Below the pieces are notes generated by a model. That model ran no database searches. It saw only the letters and a program-made list of their open reading frames with translations, and was not told where the DNA came from. 64,000 nucleotides of DNA from NCBI GenBank assembly GCA_023375675.1, contig JALQBC010000009.1, forward strand, positions 806,001 through 870,000, written 5' to 3'. Made by a program: the position numbers and the translations under genes. The stretch comes from Cytospora piceicola (taxonomy: Eukaryota > Ascomycota > Sordariomycetes > Diaporthales > Cytosporaceae). Positions within the stretch are counted from its first letter, which is position 1, and every line of letters begins with the position of its first letter. Positions 28,100 to 39,251 of the stretch are shown one piece after another.

Positions 28100-31000
28100 T
28101 TAATTAAACGTAGTTTAAGTAAGAATAAAAGCAACAGATCGTTATATTAAAATAACCTGCGAGTAAGGCTAACACTTTATATATATAATAACGAAATTCC
28201 TATTATTCTCTTTACTTTTAATTTTAAATTAAAGCGTTTTATAACGTAATATATGAATTTTCGTATTAAAAAAATATATTATACCTATTTTAGCTATAAA
28301 CGCTTTTTTTTTAATATTATTAAGTAGTAACTTACTACTATAAAGACCTTTCTACTATACTAAACCTTTAAACTATTAAACCTTTTAACTATTAAACTTT
28401 TAAACTATTAAACCTTTAAACTATTAAACCTTCTATAACTTTATTAATCCTTTTATAATTATAAACCTTAAACTTTATATTAAGTAAATTATTTTATAAT
28501 CCTCTTTTTAATTTACTTATTATTATTAATTAAAATAGCTTATAAAAACCTTATTATTAATATTAAGCTTACGGCTTTTATAAACGTATTAAATACGCTT
28601 AACGTAATAAAGGTATTTACTAGCCTTTACGTTAATTATAATAACGGTATTCTATTCTTTTCTAAATATTTTTATAATACCTTTTATAAAACTTTTTATA
28701 AAATAGCTAAATAGCTTTAAACTAATTATAAAATAGTTTTAGCTTTTTATATTTAAGCTTTTATTAATATTATTACAAAGTAACTTATTAATACGATTAA
28801 GATTCGAGCTAACGTAGGTGATATTAATAAATAAACTATAAAGTTTATTAACTAGTTTATTAAGTCTAATAAACAGACTACTAACTTTTATATCGGTTAT
28901 ACGTTTAATACGCTTTTCTTTATTAATTATAACGAATTAATAAAAACTAAGTACGAAATTAACAGTAAGTTTGTAATAAACGCATTTAAATACATATATA
29001 ATAACGTTATCTTTAAAGATAAGATATAATAATTTCTTATATTTAACGTTAATTTTTCGATAGCTAAAGCAGATTTAAGATTTATTATAAATATTAACTA
29101 ATATCGTAACGTCTTATATAGCCTTAAAAGATTTAATAATAATAATTACGTTTTATATATATTTAATATTCTTTTATTTACTAACTTTAATTAAACGTTA
29201 TAACTTAAAATCCTTAAGTCTTATTATAATATTTCTCTTTATAATTATATTTTTTATAATTAATCTATTAATAACTATTTTTAAACGCTTCGAATTATAC
29301 TTATCTTATCTATAAAGTTTACCTTAATTTAATAATATATTTATTACGTTTTACTTATAAATATATTATTTTATAGTATTCGTTAGTTTATATTTATCTT
29401 TTAAAAAAGATAAATAACAATACTCGACGGTTTTAATACTATAAAACATAAGCTTAAAAAAAACTTTAATAAAGCTTACGTTATATATTCTCCTTCCGAC
29501 TTTACTTAAATTAACTATTATAAGATAATCGAAATACCTATATTTACTTTCTGTATAAATAACGCTAAGTAAGCTGTTTTTTAATTTTACGATTTTATTA
29601 AAACCGAGCTTATATTCTTTATATAAAACGAAAATAAACCTAAAGCTACTATTAATAACCTTTTACTATTTTTTCTCGATATAATAACGTCCGAGTAAAG
29701 CCTTATATATAATTAGGTTAACGCTTTTTATATAGGAAATCCTTTTTTTAAAGACGTTTAATATATAAAGTATATAAACTTCGAAGCTATTTTTAAAAAA
29801 AAGTTTAAAAATAAGGTATTTACTTTTTATAAAAAGCCTTTTAAGAATATACCTAATTAACCTATAGTAAATATCGATATTAATTTTAAAAAAGAGTAGG
29901 AATTCGAAAAAGTAGTAAACTTTAAAGGAAAAGCTATACTTTTAAAGTAATCTTATACTTATAATTATATCGTTTTCGTTAACTAAAAATAGTTAAAGCT
30001 ATTTATTAATTATATAAATAATACCTTTAATAGACTAAGTAATAACGTTTAAAGATAACTTTATATAAATTTATAATTACTTACCTGACTTTTCGAAGTA
30101 CTATTATTTATTATTAAGTATACTTATATTATTGTTAACCGTTAAGTTATTTTCTTTTAAGTGATTATTCCTGTTATTATAATTATATAATTTCTTTAAT
30201 ACTTTTAAGATACTATTTAGTAAGTATAGTAATTATTTAATACGTTTAATTATAAGACGGATATTACGTTTAACGTGTAGTATATACAGCTTTAAGTTAA
30301 CTTAAACCGGTTACGATTTTATTACGATAAACGAGTATAAGAAGACCTTTAGTAAATAAGCGTTTTTAACTTTTAGGCTGAAATCGGCTAGATTTAAAAC
30401 CGGTACTTTAAAGCTACTTATCTTAAGCTTAATACTTTTCTCTTTATCGAGTAGCTTAATTTTATAAATTAAGTAAACCGGTTAAACGAACTTTACTTTA
30501 TAAGTTATATTAATATTATTTTAAAACTTATATATAATATTACTAACAGTTATATTATTAAACTTTATATAGTTAACCTTTAACTACCGGTAAATATAAC
30601 TTAACTTTTAACTTATATAACTTTTAATTTAGTAAAGTAGTATTTTACTATACTTTTAAACTCGACCTTTTATAAATATAAGTTTTAAAATTTAATATTA
30701 ATAAAACTTTTTATTTAAAAGCTTTATATTATTTTAATTTTTATCGGATTTTAATAAGTTAACGTTATAGATTTAAATTAAAACTTAGTTTCTGTTCTGT
30801 TTATATAGTAGTTATAAATTATTAGTATAATAGATATATATATTATTATCGATATAATACTTTTAGTTAAATTAGACTTTATATTTAATATCGCTGTTTT
30901 TATAGCTTTATACAGAGTCTTTAAGAATTATAAATTTATTTAAAACCTCTTTATTAATAAACTATATTCCTTTATTTCCGAAGTTCGCGAAAAGAGAAAA

Positions 31001-34000
31001 GAAAACCGAGCTTACCGAGTTATAGCTATTTTCGCCGTTTACTTCCGTAGCTTAAAAACTACTATTAAATCCGACCTTTAAGATTAAATTATAGTATATA
31101 AGGCTTAGCTTTTTTAAGTAAGTAAGTTTTTAGTTTAAACTCTATTAAAGTTTAATAAAAAAATAAAGACTATTAAAGCCGGCGAATTTAATTAGATTTA
31201 TCGGGAACGTATCGGTTATTAAGTAAGTTAGTAAATCGATATATTAAGTATACTTTTTAAAATTATTATAAGAACTACTTAATAGATAGAAGTTCGTGTA
31301 AACCCGGATAACGATATACGTTAGATTAGTCTTTTTTACTTTATAGTTTAACTTCTTTAAGTTTTTAATTAGCTTAAAAACGTTTTTAGCTGTTTTTACG
31401 TTTTACTTAAGATACTATTATACCTTTAACGTATAGGATTAGTCGAAGTATTTATATATACGTTATAAAAAGTATAAAAGTTTTTAAAACTTTTAGTTAT
31501 AATATTTTATATTATCGATTTTATTATAATTAAGTATTATATTAAAGGCTTTAAAAGGTATAATACTTATTATTAATAAAGAATATATTAATAGTTTTAT
31601 AAACTTACCGATATTCTTATTATATTAAACGCTTTTAAGCTATTCCTTTTCCTCGATTAAGTCTATATACTTATACTTAATAAACTAGTTTATAATATAG
31701 ATTTCGAGATTTTTTAAAATATCGAATTCTTTCTTTAACAGATAAATAAATAAGGTAAGCTAATTCTTTAAACTACTTATAAGTATAATGTTCGGATAGT
31801 ATATCTTATTTATATATATATAATAAAGATTTTATAATTCGATAATAGTTAGCTTAACTACTTTTATAACTTTTTAAAGCTTTTATTTAATAAGGGATTT
31901 ATATAAGGTTATATAAGATCCGGGAAATCTTATACTTAAAATATAGTTTATAGTATTATATAAAACTTTTTAATTAACTTCGAATTACTAAAGAAGTTTT
32001 ATATAAAACAGAAGGCGATAACGTAAGCTTTACGCTTTTAATTTATAATTTAAAATAAGATTATTATAAAGCTTATAGTTAGTTTTCCGTTTAATATTTA
32101 AAACGTAATGTAGCTTTAACTTTTTAAAGGTATTAAGATAATTTAAAATAAACTATAGTAGCTATAAACAGATAAGTAAAGTATATTAAATAAAGTTAAT
32201 ACCTTAATTAAGATAATTTATAATATTATTGCTTTTCTTAAACTCTTTTATAGATTAGATTTTACAGTTCTATAGCTTTTTATAGATATAATTAACTTTA
32301 AACCGTTTATAGTCGAAGATTTTTTTTAAACTATTTTCTTTACTATTTATAGTATTTATATCTAAAACTTTATTTTTTATATTTAAAACTTTATATAATA
32401 CGATTTTTATAATATTATTATATTTATAGGTTTAAGATATATATATTTTAAAGATCTCTTTAATAAGTATAAAGCTTTTTTTAACTTTAATTATTAACAT
32501 TAGTAGTTTAAACGTATAAAATATCTTAAAAACTAAATATATTCTATAAAATACGCTTTCTTTTATAATAATAATAAGTTTATAAACTTTAACGTCCTTT
32601 ATAATATAATTAACCTTATAACTAATAATATTATAAATACTTACTATAAGGTTTTAGCTTAAAATCTAACTTAAGCTTTAGCTTAAGCCTTTTTATTATA
32701 AGCTCTTTTAATTAAAGCTTTTTTATTTTAAGCTCTTTAAGCTAAAACTTTATTATTTTAAGTTCTTCCGGTAAAACTTTTAATAGTAGATTTTATTACT
32801 AGGTTAATAAATATAAATAATCTCGAGTTTTAAAAGCTAGTAGTATAATCAGATAAAGCTTAATAAGTAGGATAGCTTCGGCCGGATATATAGTTATATT
32901 AGCTTAAAGTTTTATATATTATTAACTAAAATAAATATAGTAAGTAAGTTACTTAAAAATACGATAACCTTTTTCGTAATATCGGCGTATACCCTTTAAG
33001 CTTTAAAAACCGTATTATATTTAAAGTTAATAATATTAACGTTATTATCGGTAATATTATATCTTAAATAATAAAACGTAAAATTAACTATATACTTTTT
33101 AAACCTAATATCTTTACTAATAAATAGCGTATAAATTTAAGCTTTAATCTTAATATAGTTTAAGATTTCGTTAAATAAAAAAGGGATTTCGAGTATTATA
33201 AGTTAACCGAAGGTATTTTCTGTTTTAACGCTATTATTTATACTTTCTTTAACTAAGAATAAAAGCTTTAGCTATCTTATCTTATTTAAAACGCTAATAA
33301 TCTTAAAGCGCTTAAAGATATAAATCGTTTTAAAGAGATTAAGCGTTATTTAAAACAGCTTATTAAAAGCTTACTTAGCTAGGTAAACGTTATAGTTTAT
33401 ATTATAGTAGTTATAGTTTAACTTACCGAATATAATTTCTATTATTTAAAGGTTATCGCTATTAATAAAGGTACCTTTTAACTTAAAGTAAATACTATTA
33501 CGATTTAAGAATATTATTTAAAATCCTTAGTCTTTCTTTCTTTAAACGACTACTAGTAAAGAAATATCTTTATACTTTTAATAGATCTCGAAGCTATTAA
33601 TAACGCTTACTTTAACTTATTAATTCTTAAGGTTATACGAAAAAGTATAAATATACTTTTCGCGAATAAGGTATACCGTATAAATAACGATATCGCTATA
33701 TTTAAATAGCTATTTATAAAGTAGTTTAAAACATCGACTCTTAAAAAAGTTATATTAAAAGTCTTAAAATAAACGTTAAAACTCGTTATTAATTATCGAA
33801 ATAAAGTAAAAATATATATAATCGCTATAAAAATTATATATAATAGTAGAATATAGTTATTTTATAATATTAATATTTTCGATCTAACTATTAAAGCTAT
33901 TTATCGCTATTTTAACGGTATTATTTCTAAAACTAAGCTTAAAAACTAAAAGCTAATACTACTCTTTAATAACTACTTTATAATTATAACTTTTAATAAA

Positions 34001-35431
34001 CTATATACTTTAAGTATAAGTCTATTTAATACTTTTTAAGTATATATTACCTTATATAAAGCGGCTATACTTTATTAATATAAAGTTTATAGCCCGGATA
34101 GTAAGCTTTTTAAAATTATTATCTTTACTTTCTATAATACAATATTATAGTACCTTTATTATAAGTTTAACTTAATATCTTTTTATAAACTTTATAAAAA
34201 ACGGGTTAAGCTAGCTATTATCGACAGATACTAAGAAAACTAAACCGTATTTATTATTAACGTTTAAGTTATTAATAAAAAGGCAGGTTTTTTATAAGAC
34301 TTATTTAAGCTAATTATTATATTTAACCGACTTATTTATAGTTATATTAATATTATTTATCCCGACCTTATCGTTAAGAAAAGACTTAAATAAGCTTACT
34401 AATATACGTTTAAACGTATTACGAATATAGATAACGTTTATATTTCTGATAAACGCGATTAAAAAAGTATCGATCTTTACTTTTTTACTTTTATTATAGC
34501 TTATAGTAATATAAAGGTTTAATATATATACTATACTAATAATACCTATTATACTTAAATTTATATATTACTTTTTATTATAAATAATACCGGTTTTTTA
34601 AATAACCCTGTTTATAATTATAACCCTTTTATTAATAATTAGTTTTTAAGTTAATAGAAAACCGGTTAAACTTTTTTACTAAAGTAAAGAACTAAAGTAA
34701 ATAAAGACTAATATATCGACTAAGCTTACTACTTATTTAAAGAAAATAAGTAAGTTATCGATATTACTAATATTACCTTTTTAGCTAAGGATTTAATATT
34801 CGACTTAGACTAAGTATATTAAAATAAAGTAGACTATAAAGCTAAAAAAAAAGCTAAGAAAGCTAACAATAAAGAAGAAGAAGAATAGGTAATAGAGTTA
34901 AATAACGGCGGTAAAATCTAACGTCTTAAGATTTTTATATTTAAAAATTAATACTATAACTTACGTCGTTAATATAATACCTTAAAAGAAAAACAACCGA
35001 ATATCGGCGCTTTTATAGATATTACTATAAAGGTAGTTATTACTAAAGGTTAAGATAATATAGCTCTTATAACTACTACTAACGGAAAGTAGAATACTAC
35101 CGGCTAAAACAGCTAAGATAATATTATTACTACCGGAAATAAAGATAATAATAACGTTATAATAGCTATAACCTTTAACTAAAACGATTAAAGCGCGATA
35201 ACAGAGGTTGTTAATAATTAAGATTAGACGAAGTTTATAAGACTTTTAACTTAATAAAAGATATAAATAATATAGCGATATAGGATAGATATAAGTAAGG
35301 AGAGAGTAAAGGTACGGATATTAAAACGTTATAATACGCGATATAAGCGATATAACCGATAAGGAAACAGAGGAAGTAAGGAGGGATAAAGCATTATAAG
35401 GATATAATCGTCTTATTTTATAAGGGGGGTA
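28100..35431 (+). mobile_element. Unclassified RIP-mutated element D
   Basis: The composition is as extreme as in the flanking retroelements. Long protein-like frames interrupted only by RIP-type stops can be read on the plus strand, for example around 28,800-30,000, 30,950-31,320 and 33,300-35,200. The last is Lys/Glu-rich near 34,840-34,900. I found no reverse transcriptase, integrase or protease box. The right end, a G-rich tract followed by an LTR-like terminus, points to a retroelement, but a DNA transposon is not excluded. The left boundary with gypsy C is a guess. Confidence 0.5.
28365..28428. repeat. 16-bp minisatellite, four units
   Basis: Four successive units of the form CCTTTAAACTATTAAA occur with one or two differences, and degenerate half-units lie on both sides. 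RIP has probably altered the original unit. The array lies just downstream of the gypsy C coding remnant, so it may belong to that element's 3' end or to the next element. Confidence 0.8.
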
Positions 35432-35565
35432 TATTAAGGCTTACGTAAGCTACTTTAGCTAGCTACCCTAAAACACTATTTCCTTCCCCTTTAGTTAGTT
35501 AGTTTCTTCTTTCTTTAGATAATATAACATATACCTATACTGGAATTAAAGACTGTACTATACAT
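35422..35565 (+). repeat. Polypurine tract and putative terminal LTR of element D
   Basis: AAGGGGGGTA at 35422-35431 is followed by TATTAAGG (35432), a likely RIP form of TGTTAAGG. Then come the palindrome GCTTACGTAAGC and a pyrimidine-rich stretch, with possible CA ends at 35529 or near 35565. Dinucleotide use returns to normal inside this interval, so the repeat ends here. No matching LTR was found upstream, so this may be a solo or unpaired end. Confidence 0.45.
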
Positions 35566-36026
35566 GCCATCGTGCCTGTTTTTCAGTTAGATCCAGCTCG
35601 TGTTAATACCTGATAGGCACCTGGGGTATGGTGGAAAATATCAAGAAGACTTGAGCTCAACGCTTGCCTTTCTCTGACATATTAAGAGGAGTCAGACCAT
35701 CTGGGACTGTACTCAGAGATTGGTGATCATCTCGATGGTTTTTGGAATCTTTTTGATACATTGGTACATGGGTACCCCGATAGGCCGCAAGTAGGCAATA
35801 TCAGCATATTTCCCATGACCAAGATCAAGTTGCCCTGTCTTCGTTGATTGTCAATGGTGGTGTTACCGATATAACTATGAAAGGCGCCCGTCGACATGCT
35901 ATTTGGTAGCAAGTGAAAGCCACATGTTCGGAACAAGGCTCTCAGGAAGACTTAGACTGATGGTGGTTACTTTTCTTGTACTACTCAGGGGCTGGGAAGG
36001 AGTTGAATATGAGGTAATTTGGCCGG
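35566..36026. other. Intergenic, junction of RIP block and gene compartment
   Basis: This is ordinary-composition sequence between the last repeat and the hydrolase gene. It holds only a 69-codon open frame on the minus strand with no protein-like character. No promoter or RNA gene was recognised. Confidence 0.6.
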
Positions 36027-37559
36027 CTACCGCCTACTAGCGTTGATGATATCTTGACGTGTAAGCCACTGGCCACCCGCAGCCACCAGTTGGTCCTGCA
36101 AAGCATTGAGGTTGGCGAAGACCTCCGCAGGCTTGTTCCCAGCTGCCACCTCTGCCGCGGCCGCGCGCTTGAGGGCCGGGTTCCGGCGGATCTTGTCGAT
36201 ACGGTCGAGGTCGTGGTCATGACCCGAGTCGTTCGAACGCATCAGCTTGACCGTGCCGTCCGTAGAGTGCGTCACCTTGATGGCCGCCTCGCAGAATGTC
36301 TCCTCCCGGGACGTCCTAGCCCGCTGCCTGTTTGTCGGCCCGCTCTCGACCTTGGCCAGCTGCTTGGATCGGGTCGTGTGCAGAAGGCACTGGTACCACC
36401 GGCTCTGGTCGCCGTTCTGAAGCGGCCGGACACTACCGTTGGGCACCCAGACGTTACTGATATAGCCCCAGTATAAATCAAAGTCTTCCTCTCCCATTGT
36501 TATGGGCTCGTTTATGTGGAAGAGACGCTCGCGCCATGCGGAGAGGTCGGCAGGGAGGTCGAGAATGTTGCGGTCCCCACGCGTCGCTACACAGTCGGAC
36601 ACGAACTCGGCGATTTCCTTGTTGAACCTCTCCGGCTCCTCCCAGAACATCCAGTGCCCACCGTCGAAGACGGACCACCTCGCAAGGCCCGGCTTGCCAC
36701 TTCCCCTCCTCACCCTACTGGCCGTCTCCTTCATCCCTTCCAGCGGGAAACACCCTGTCCGCCGCCCAGCCAAAACGAGCGTGGGCTTGGTGATCTCCTC
36801 GATGGCCTCCCGGTGGTCATACCTAGTGTGGTCCGCCAGCAGTCTCGCAAGCCACACACCATCGCACAGCCGGCTGATACTGGTGAAGAACTCCTCATCC
36901 TTAGCTGCCTGCTCTGGGCTAACATTGTCGCTATCCTCCGGGATGAACCGGTACCCAAGACATTCGCTGACAAGCCCCTGCTGTGCCGCGTCCGGAGTCT
37001 CCGTCCACGCGCGCTGCGCGTTCAACATGGTCGCCTCGTTGTAGCAGCCCAGGTGAGACTTGCTGGCGTCCCACCTGTCGAATGGCGAACGGTCCTGCAG
37101 CGGTGCCTGGTCCGCAAAGACGAACCCGGCAAAGTCCACATCCCCAAAAAGCTCGACGTAGGTCCAAAGCACGGCAGCCCCGATGGAGCAGCCCACGGGC
37201 ACTATCTTGACATTGTCCTGGCCCTGGCGGAGGAAATCGATGATGGCCCGTAGGTCGGCAGCCAGTCTCGCGACGTGATACCCGCCCTTGGACCGACCCG
37301 ATGCGCCGTGACCGCGCATGTCAGGGGCGACTACCCAGTGATTCTCTGAAAGTGCGGCAAAGTTGCGGGTAAAGTAGGCTGAGCTACCACTGAAGCCGTG
37401 CATGAGGAGGATGCACGTCCGGCGACGGGGATCCGCTGGTGATCCGGGGCCGGAGTCAGGCAGGTCCTCGAGAGGTAGAGAGGTCTGGAAGGCTAGAGAT
37501 AAGCCATCGTTGGCTTCGCAATACGCATATTGCATGCCGGGCTCGGAAGGAAGCGTCAT
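36027..37559 (-). CDS. Alpha/beta hydrolase with C-terminal transposase-type DNA-binding-like region
   Basis: This is a single-exon 510-residue protein. Residues 1-330 form an alpha/beta hydrolase: the oxyanion motif HGFSGSS (54-60), the nucleophile elbow GCSIG with Ser125, and a terminal His in GGHWMF (His302), a normal length for the fold. Residues about 360-510 do not belong to that fold. They hold Trp/Cys-rich RWYQCLL (Cys391), FCEAAIKV (Cys423), HDHD (His447, His449) and an HDLDRID-IRRNPALK tail. These resemble the WRKY/FLYWCH-type zinc-binding head and linker of fungal Mutator-like transposases. The frame is continuous, so it reads as a fusion; the transposase catalytic domain is missing. 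It is the first gene beside the RIP block. The substrate is unknown; ester or epoxide hydrolysis is typical of the family. Confidence 0.8.
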   Translation of the reverse strand: MTLPSEPGMQYAYCEANDGLSLAFQTSLPLEDLPDSGPGSPADPRRRTCILLMHGFSGSSAYFTRNFAALSENHWVVAPDMRGHGASGRSKGGYHVARLAADLRAIIDFLRQGQDNVKIVPVGCSIGAAVLWTYVELFGDVDFAGFVFADQAPLQDRSPFDRWDASKSHLGCYNEATMLNAQRAWTETPDAAQQGLVSECLGYRFIPEDSDNVSPEQAAKDEEFFTSISRLCDGVWLARLLADHTRYDHREAIEEITKPTLVLAGRRTGCFPLEGMKETASRVRRGSGKPGLARWSVFDGGHWMFWEEPERFNKEIAEFVSDCVATRGDRNILDLPADLSAWRERLFHINEPITMGEEDFDLYWGYISNVWVPNGSVRPLQNGDQSRWYQCLLHTTRSKQLAKVESGPTNRQRARTSREETFCEAAIKVTHSTDGTVKLMRSNDSGHDHDLDRIDKIRRNPALKRAAAAEVAAGNKPAEVFANLNALQDQLVAAGGQWLTRQDIINASRR

Positions 37560-38396
37560 TGGTCCTGCAATAATGAGTTGATGTCGAGGATTAATGTCGC
37601 CTGAGAAGTTTTAAGGCTGGAGCTGGCTGCTCGCGGCTGGCTGACTTCGACTTTTATGCCACAGGCTCGGGACTTTTAAGGATAGAAAACATAGGTGTAA
37701 TAAAAGAGCGTCTAGATGACAGTAACATCGAGAGGTCTCACCAATGTCGCAAACGGAATAGATACGTGTCAGTCGGTTTCATCGGTGGAAGCAGTTCGGT
37801 GCATGTGCGATATAAACCCCACAACGCTTGGTCGATGTACAGGGTTAGGGTACCCCCTTTGCCCACCCCTGAACTGGGGTAAATAAAGGGACGACGGTGA
37901 TGTTTCCCAGGTAGGGTATACCCGATTTCACGGACTAAATTGCAACATTCGTTGAGAATAGCCTCGGAGAACCACACTCAAGATGGGGTTACTCTCTAGG
38001 GGAGTTCCAGATATCGCCTTTCGTGGTCCATGCTCAGGTACCTGCTTCTAGGTCTGACGACGGCATCATCTCACAACCCATGTTGCATTTTCGAAAGCTT
38101 CCTCTCGTTTCAGCTGATAGATCTACCAACTGTCCATCATCGTCTTCTCGTTATGAAATGCTTGTAGTAGGCCTCTACAGTGAGAGCCTCGGAAATGCCA
38201 AAAACTTTTGCCGTCCGTGGTAACGATAAATCAAACAAACAAACAACCCTTTCCTTGATACTGAACGTGTCCTGGTCACCCACCCGAAGTGGCCACACTG
38301 ACCTGTGAGAAATGCTGGCAACCCAAAACCTGATCAGTCTAGCCAGACAAACCATGACTCCCGAATCCGCGTCAAACATTCTCTTCCTTGGTGGCA
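37560..38396. other. Intergenic
   Basis: This is the upstream region of the hydrolase gene and the downstream region of the coiled-coil gene. The open frames here are short and lack protein-like composition. Nothing else was recognised. Confidence 0.6.
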
Positions 38397-39251
38397 TCAA
38401 CCCACAAAAGGATCCTCAGGATCCTTCATCACGCCCAGCCTGATCTTCTTGCTTGGGGTCGTCTCCAAGTCGGAAGGCACGCGTTGCGCTTCAGACTTTG
38501 CGGAAGCGGTATTGGGGGTTTGCTGAACCCGACTCTTCGGAGTGCGCGTCTTGCGTTTCGTAGTAGAGCCAGCCTCGCGCAGGCGAGCCTGCTCCAGCTC
38601 GAACTTCACAGCACCCAGCTGCATGTTCAGCTCACTCAGTTCGTCCGTCAGCTTAGCGAGATCCCTGTCTTTGTTTTCCAGGTCTTCGCTCAAGCGCACG
38701 ACCACGAGCTCCCTCTTTATGAGCTGCGTCTTGAGCCATTCCACGTTCTCCCCAGCAACCACGCGGTGGGCCTTTTCCAATTGAGTGAACGGGTTGACAG
38801 GCAGAAACTCCTGCCATCTACCACAACAAATTTGAACCTTCCATAGGTTGATGACTGCGCCGATGTCCTCCTTGCGCGTGCCTGGGGGCAGCTCCAGCCA
38901 CAACTCGCACTCCGCATCCTCGTGAACGTGGTCGATTGAAGTCTGTGTCACTATATAGTGCTTGTTCTCCCTTCCCTCGTGGACCTCGGTAAAGCGGATG
39001 TAATTGATGAAGTTGGGGTTGTTGTAGTCGAAGTCGATGGTGAATGTGACCTTCTTGACGCCGTCCTTGAGCCGGCCGCAGCGGGCGTCGCTGTTCGTAT
39101 CGATGGTGAACGGAGAGCTGTCATCGTTGAGCACCGCGAGCTCAAATTTCCATTGAAGCCAACAGGAAGTGATCCCGTTCTTCTCGCAGATCTCCGCGAA
39201 GACGCCGGCCATCTGGTCGCCGAGCGAGAACTGGAGGTTCGATGGCATCAT
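38397..39251 (-). CDS. Hypothetical coiled-coil protein
   Basis: This is an intronless frame of 284 residues with two adjacent in-frame ATGs; the first was taken. Residues 1-150 are a mixed alpha/beta-looking region with no motif I know. Residues about 165-235 have a heptad-like, charged pattern (VVRLSEDLENKDRDLAKL and the following turns) typical of a coiled coil. The C-terminus from about 238 is basic and Ser/Thr/Pro-rich (TKRKTRTPKSR, PSKKIRLG) and could act as a nuclear localisation signal. The head, coiled coil and basic tail order recalls XRCC4-type or kinetochore proteins, but no diagnostic residue supports either. It probably self-associates through the coil. The real gene call is fairly secure from length and codon use. 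Confidence 0.7.
   Translation of the reverse strand: MMPSNLQFSLGDQMAGVFAEICEKNGITSCWLQWKFELAVLNDDSSPFTIDTNSDARCGRLKDGVKKVTFTIDFDYNNPNFINYIRFTEVHEGRENKHYIVTQTSIDHVHEDAECELWLELPPGTRKEDIGAVINLWKVQICCGRWQEFLPVNPFTQLEKAHRVVAGENVEWLKTQLIKRELVVVRLSEDLENKDRDLAKLTDELSELNMQLGAVKFELEQARLREAGSTTKRKTRTPKSRVQQTPNTASAKSEAQRVPSDLETTPSKKIRLGVMKDPEDPFVG

Larger units (their letters stand above)
4321..28100 (+). mobile_element. Ty3/gypsy retrotransposon C, split by two nested insertions
   Basis: Three pieces on the plus strand make one element: 4321-5671, 12714-14422 and 26599 to about 28,100. Reverse transcriptase begins beside the first insertion (a VVVDLRRIN-like run near 12,760) and includes YID-NIIIF near 13,065, where the second Asp of the active site is now Asn. 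RNase H follows at about 13,600-14,000. Integrase resumes after the second insertion, with an INGKF / AEQ-type core near 27,160-27,270. A post-integrase segment with NQGYKFDY is near 27,630. The net length is about 4.5 kb. Its own LTRs could not be found. It is the oldest layer here because two other elements interrupt it. Confidence 0.75.
1..35530. repeat. RIP-mutated AT-rich transposon block
   Basis: The dinucleotides CA and TG are almost absent over tens of kilobases while TA is in great excess and CG survives. This is the signature of fungal repeat-induced point mutation acting on CpA. No open reading frame longer than 60 codons remains. Several Ty3/gypsy pol domains can still be read through the nonsense codons on both strands, so the block is a pile of dead retroelements rather than a gene desert. 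It ends abruptly at about 35,530, where ordinary dinucleotide use resumes. The left limit lies outside the window. Confidence 0.95.

Noticed and set aside
28365..28428. CRISPR-like array
   Set aside because: The 16-bp units are directly abutting with no spacers and the organism is a fungus; it is a minisatellite.
1..35530. Centromere or telomere
   Set aside because: Fungal centromeres can be RIP-mutated AT blocks, but no telomere repeat is present and sequence alone cannot show a centromere; CENP-A data would be needed.
36516..37253. 245-codon plus-strand open frame
   Set aside because: It lies wholly antisense to the hydrolase gene and has the Pro/Arg-rich composition of a frame shadow in GC-rich coding DNA.
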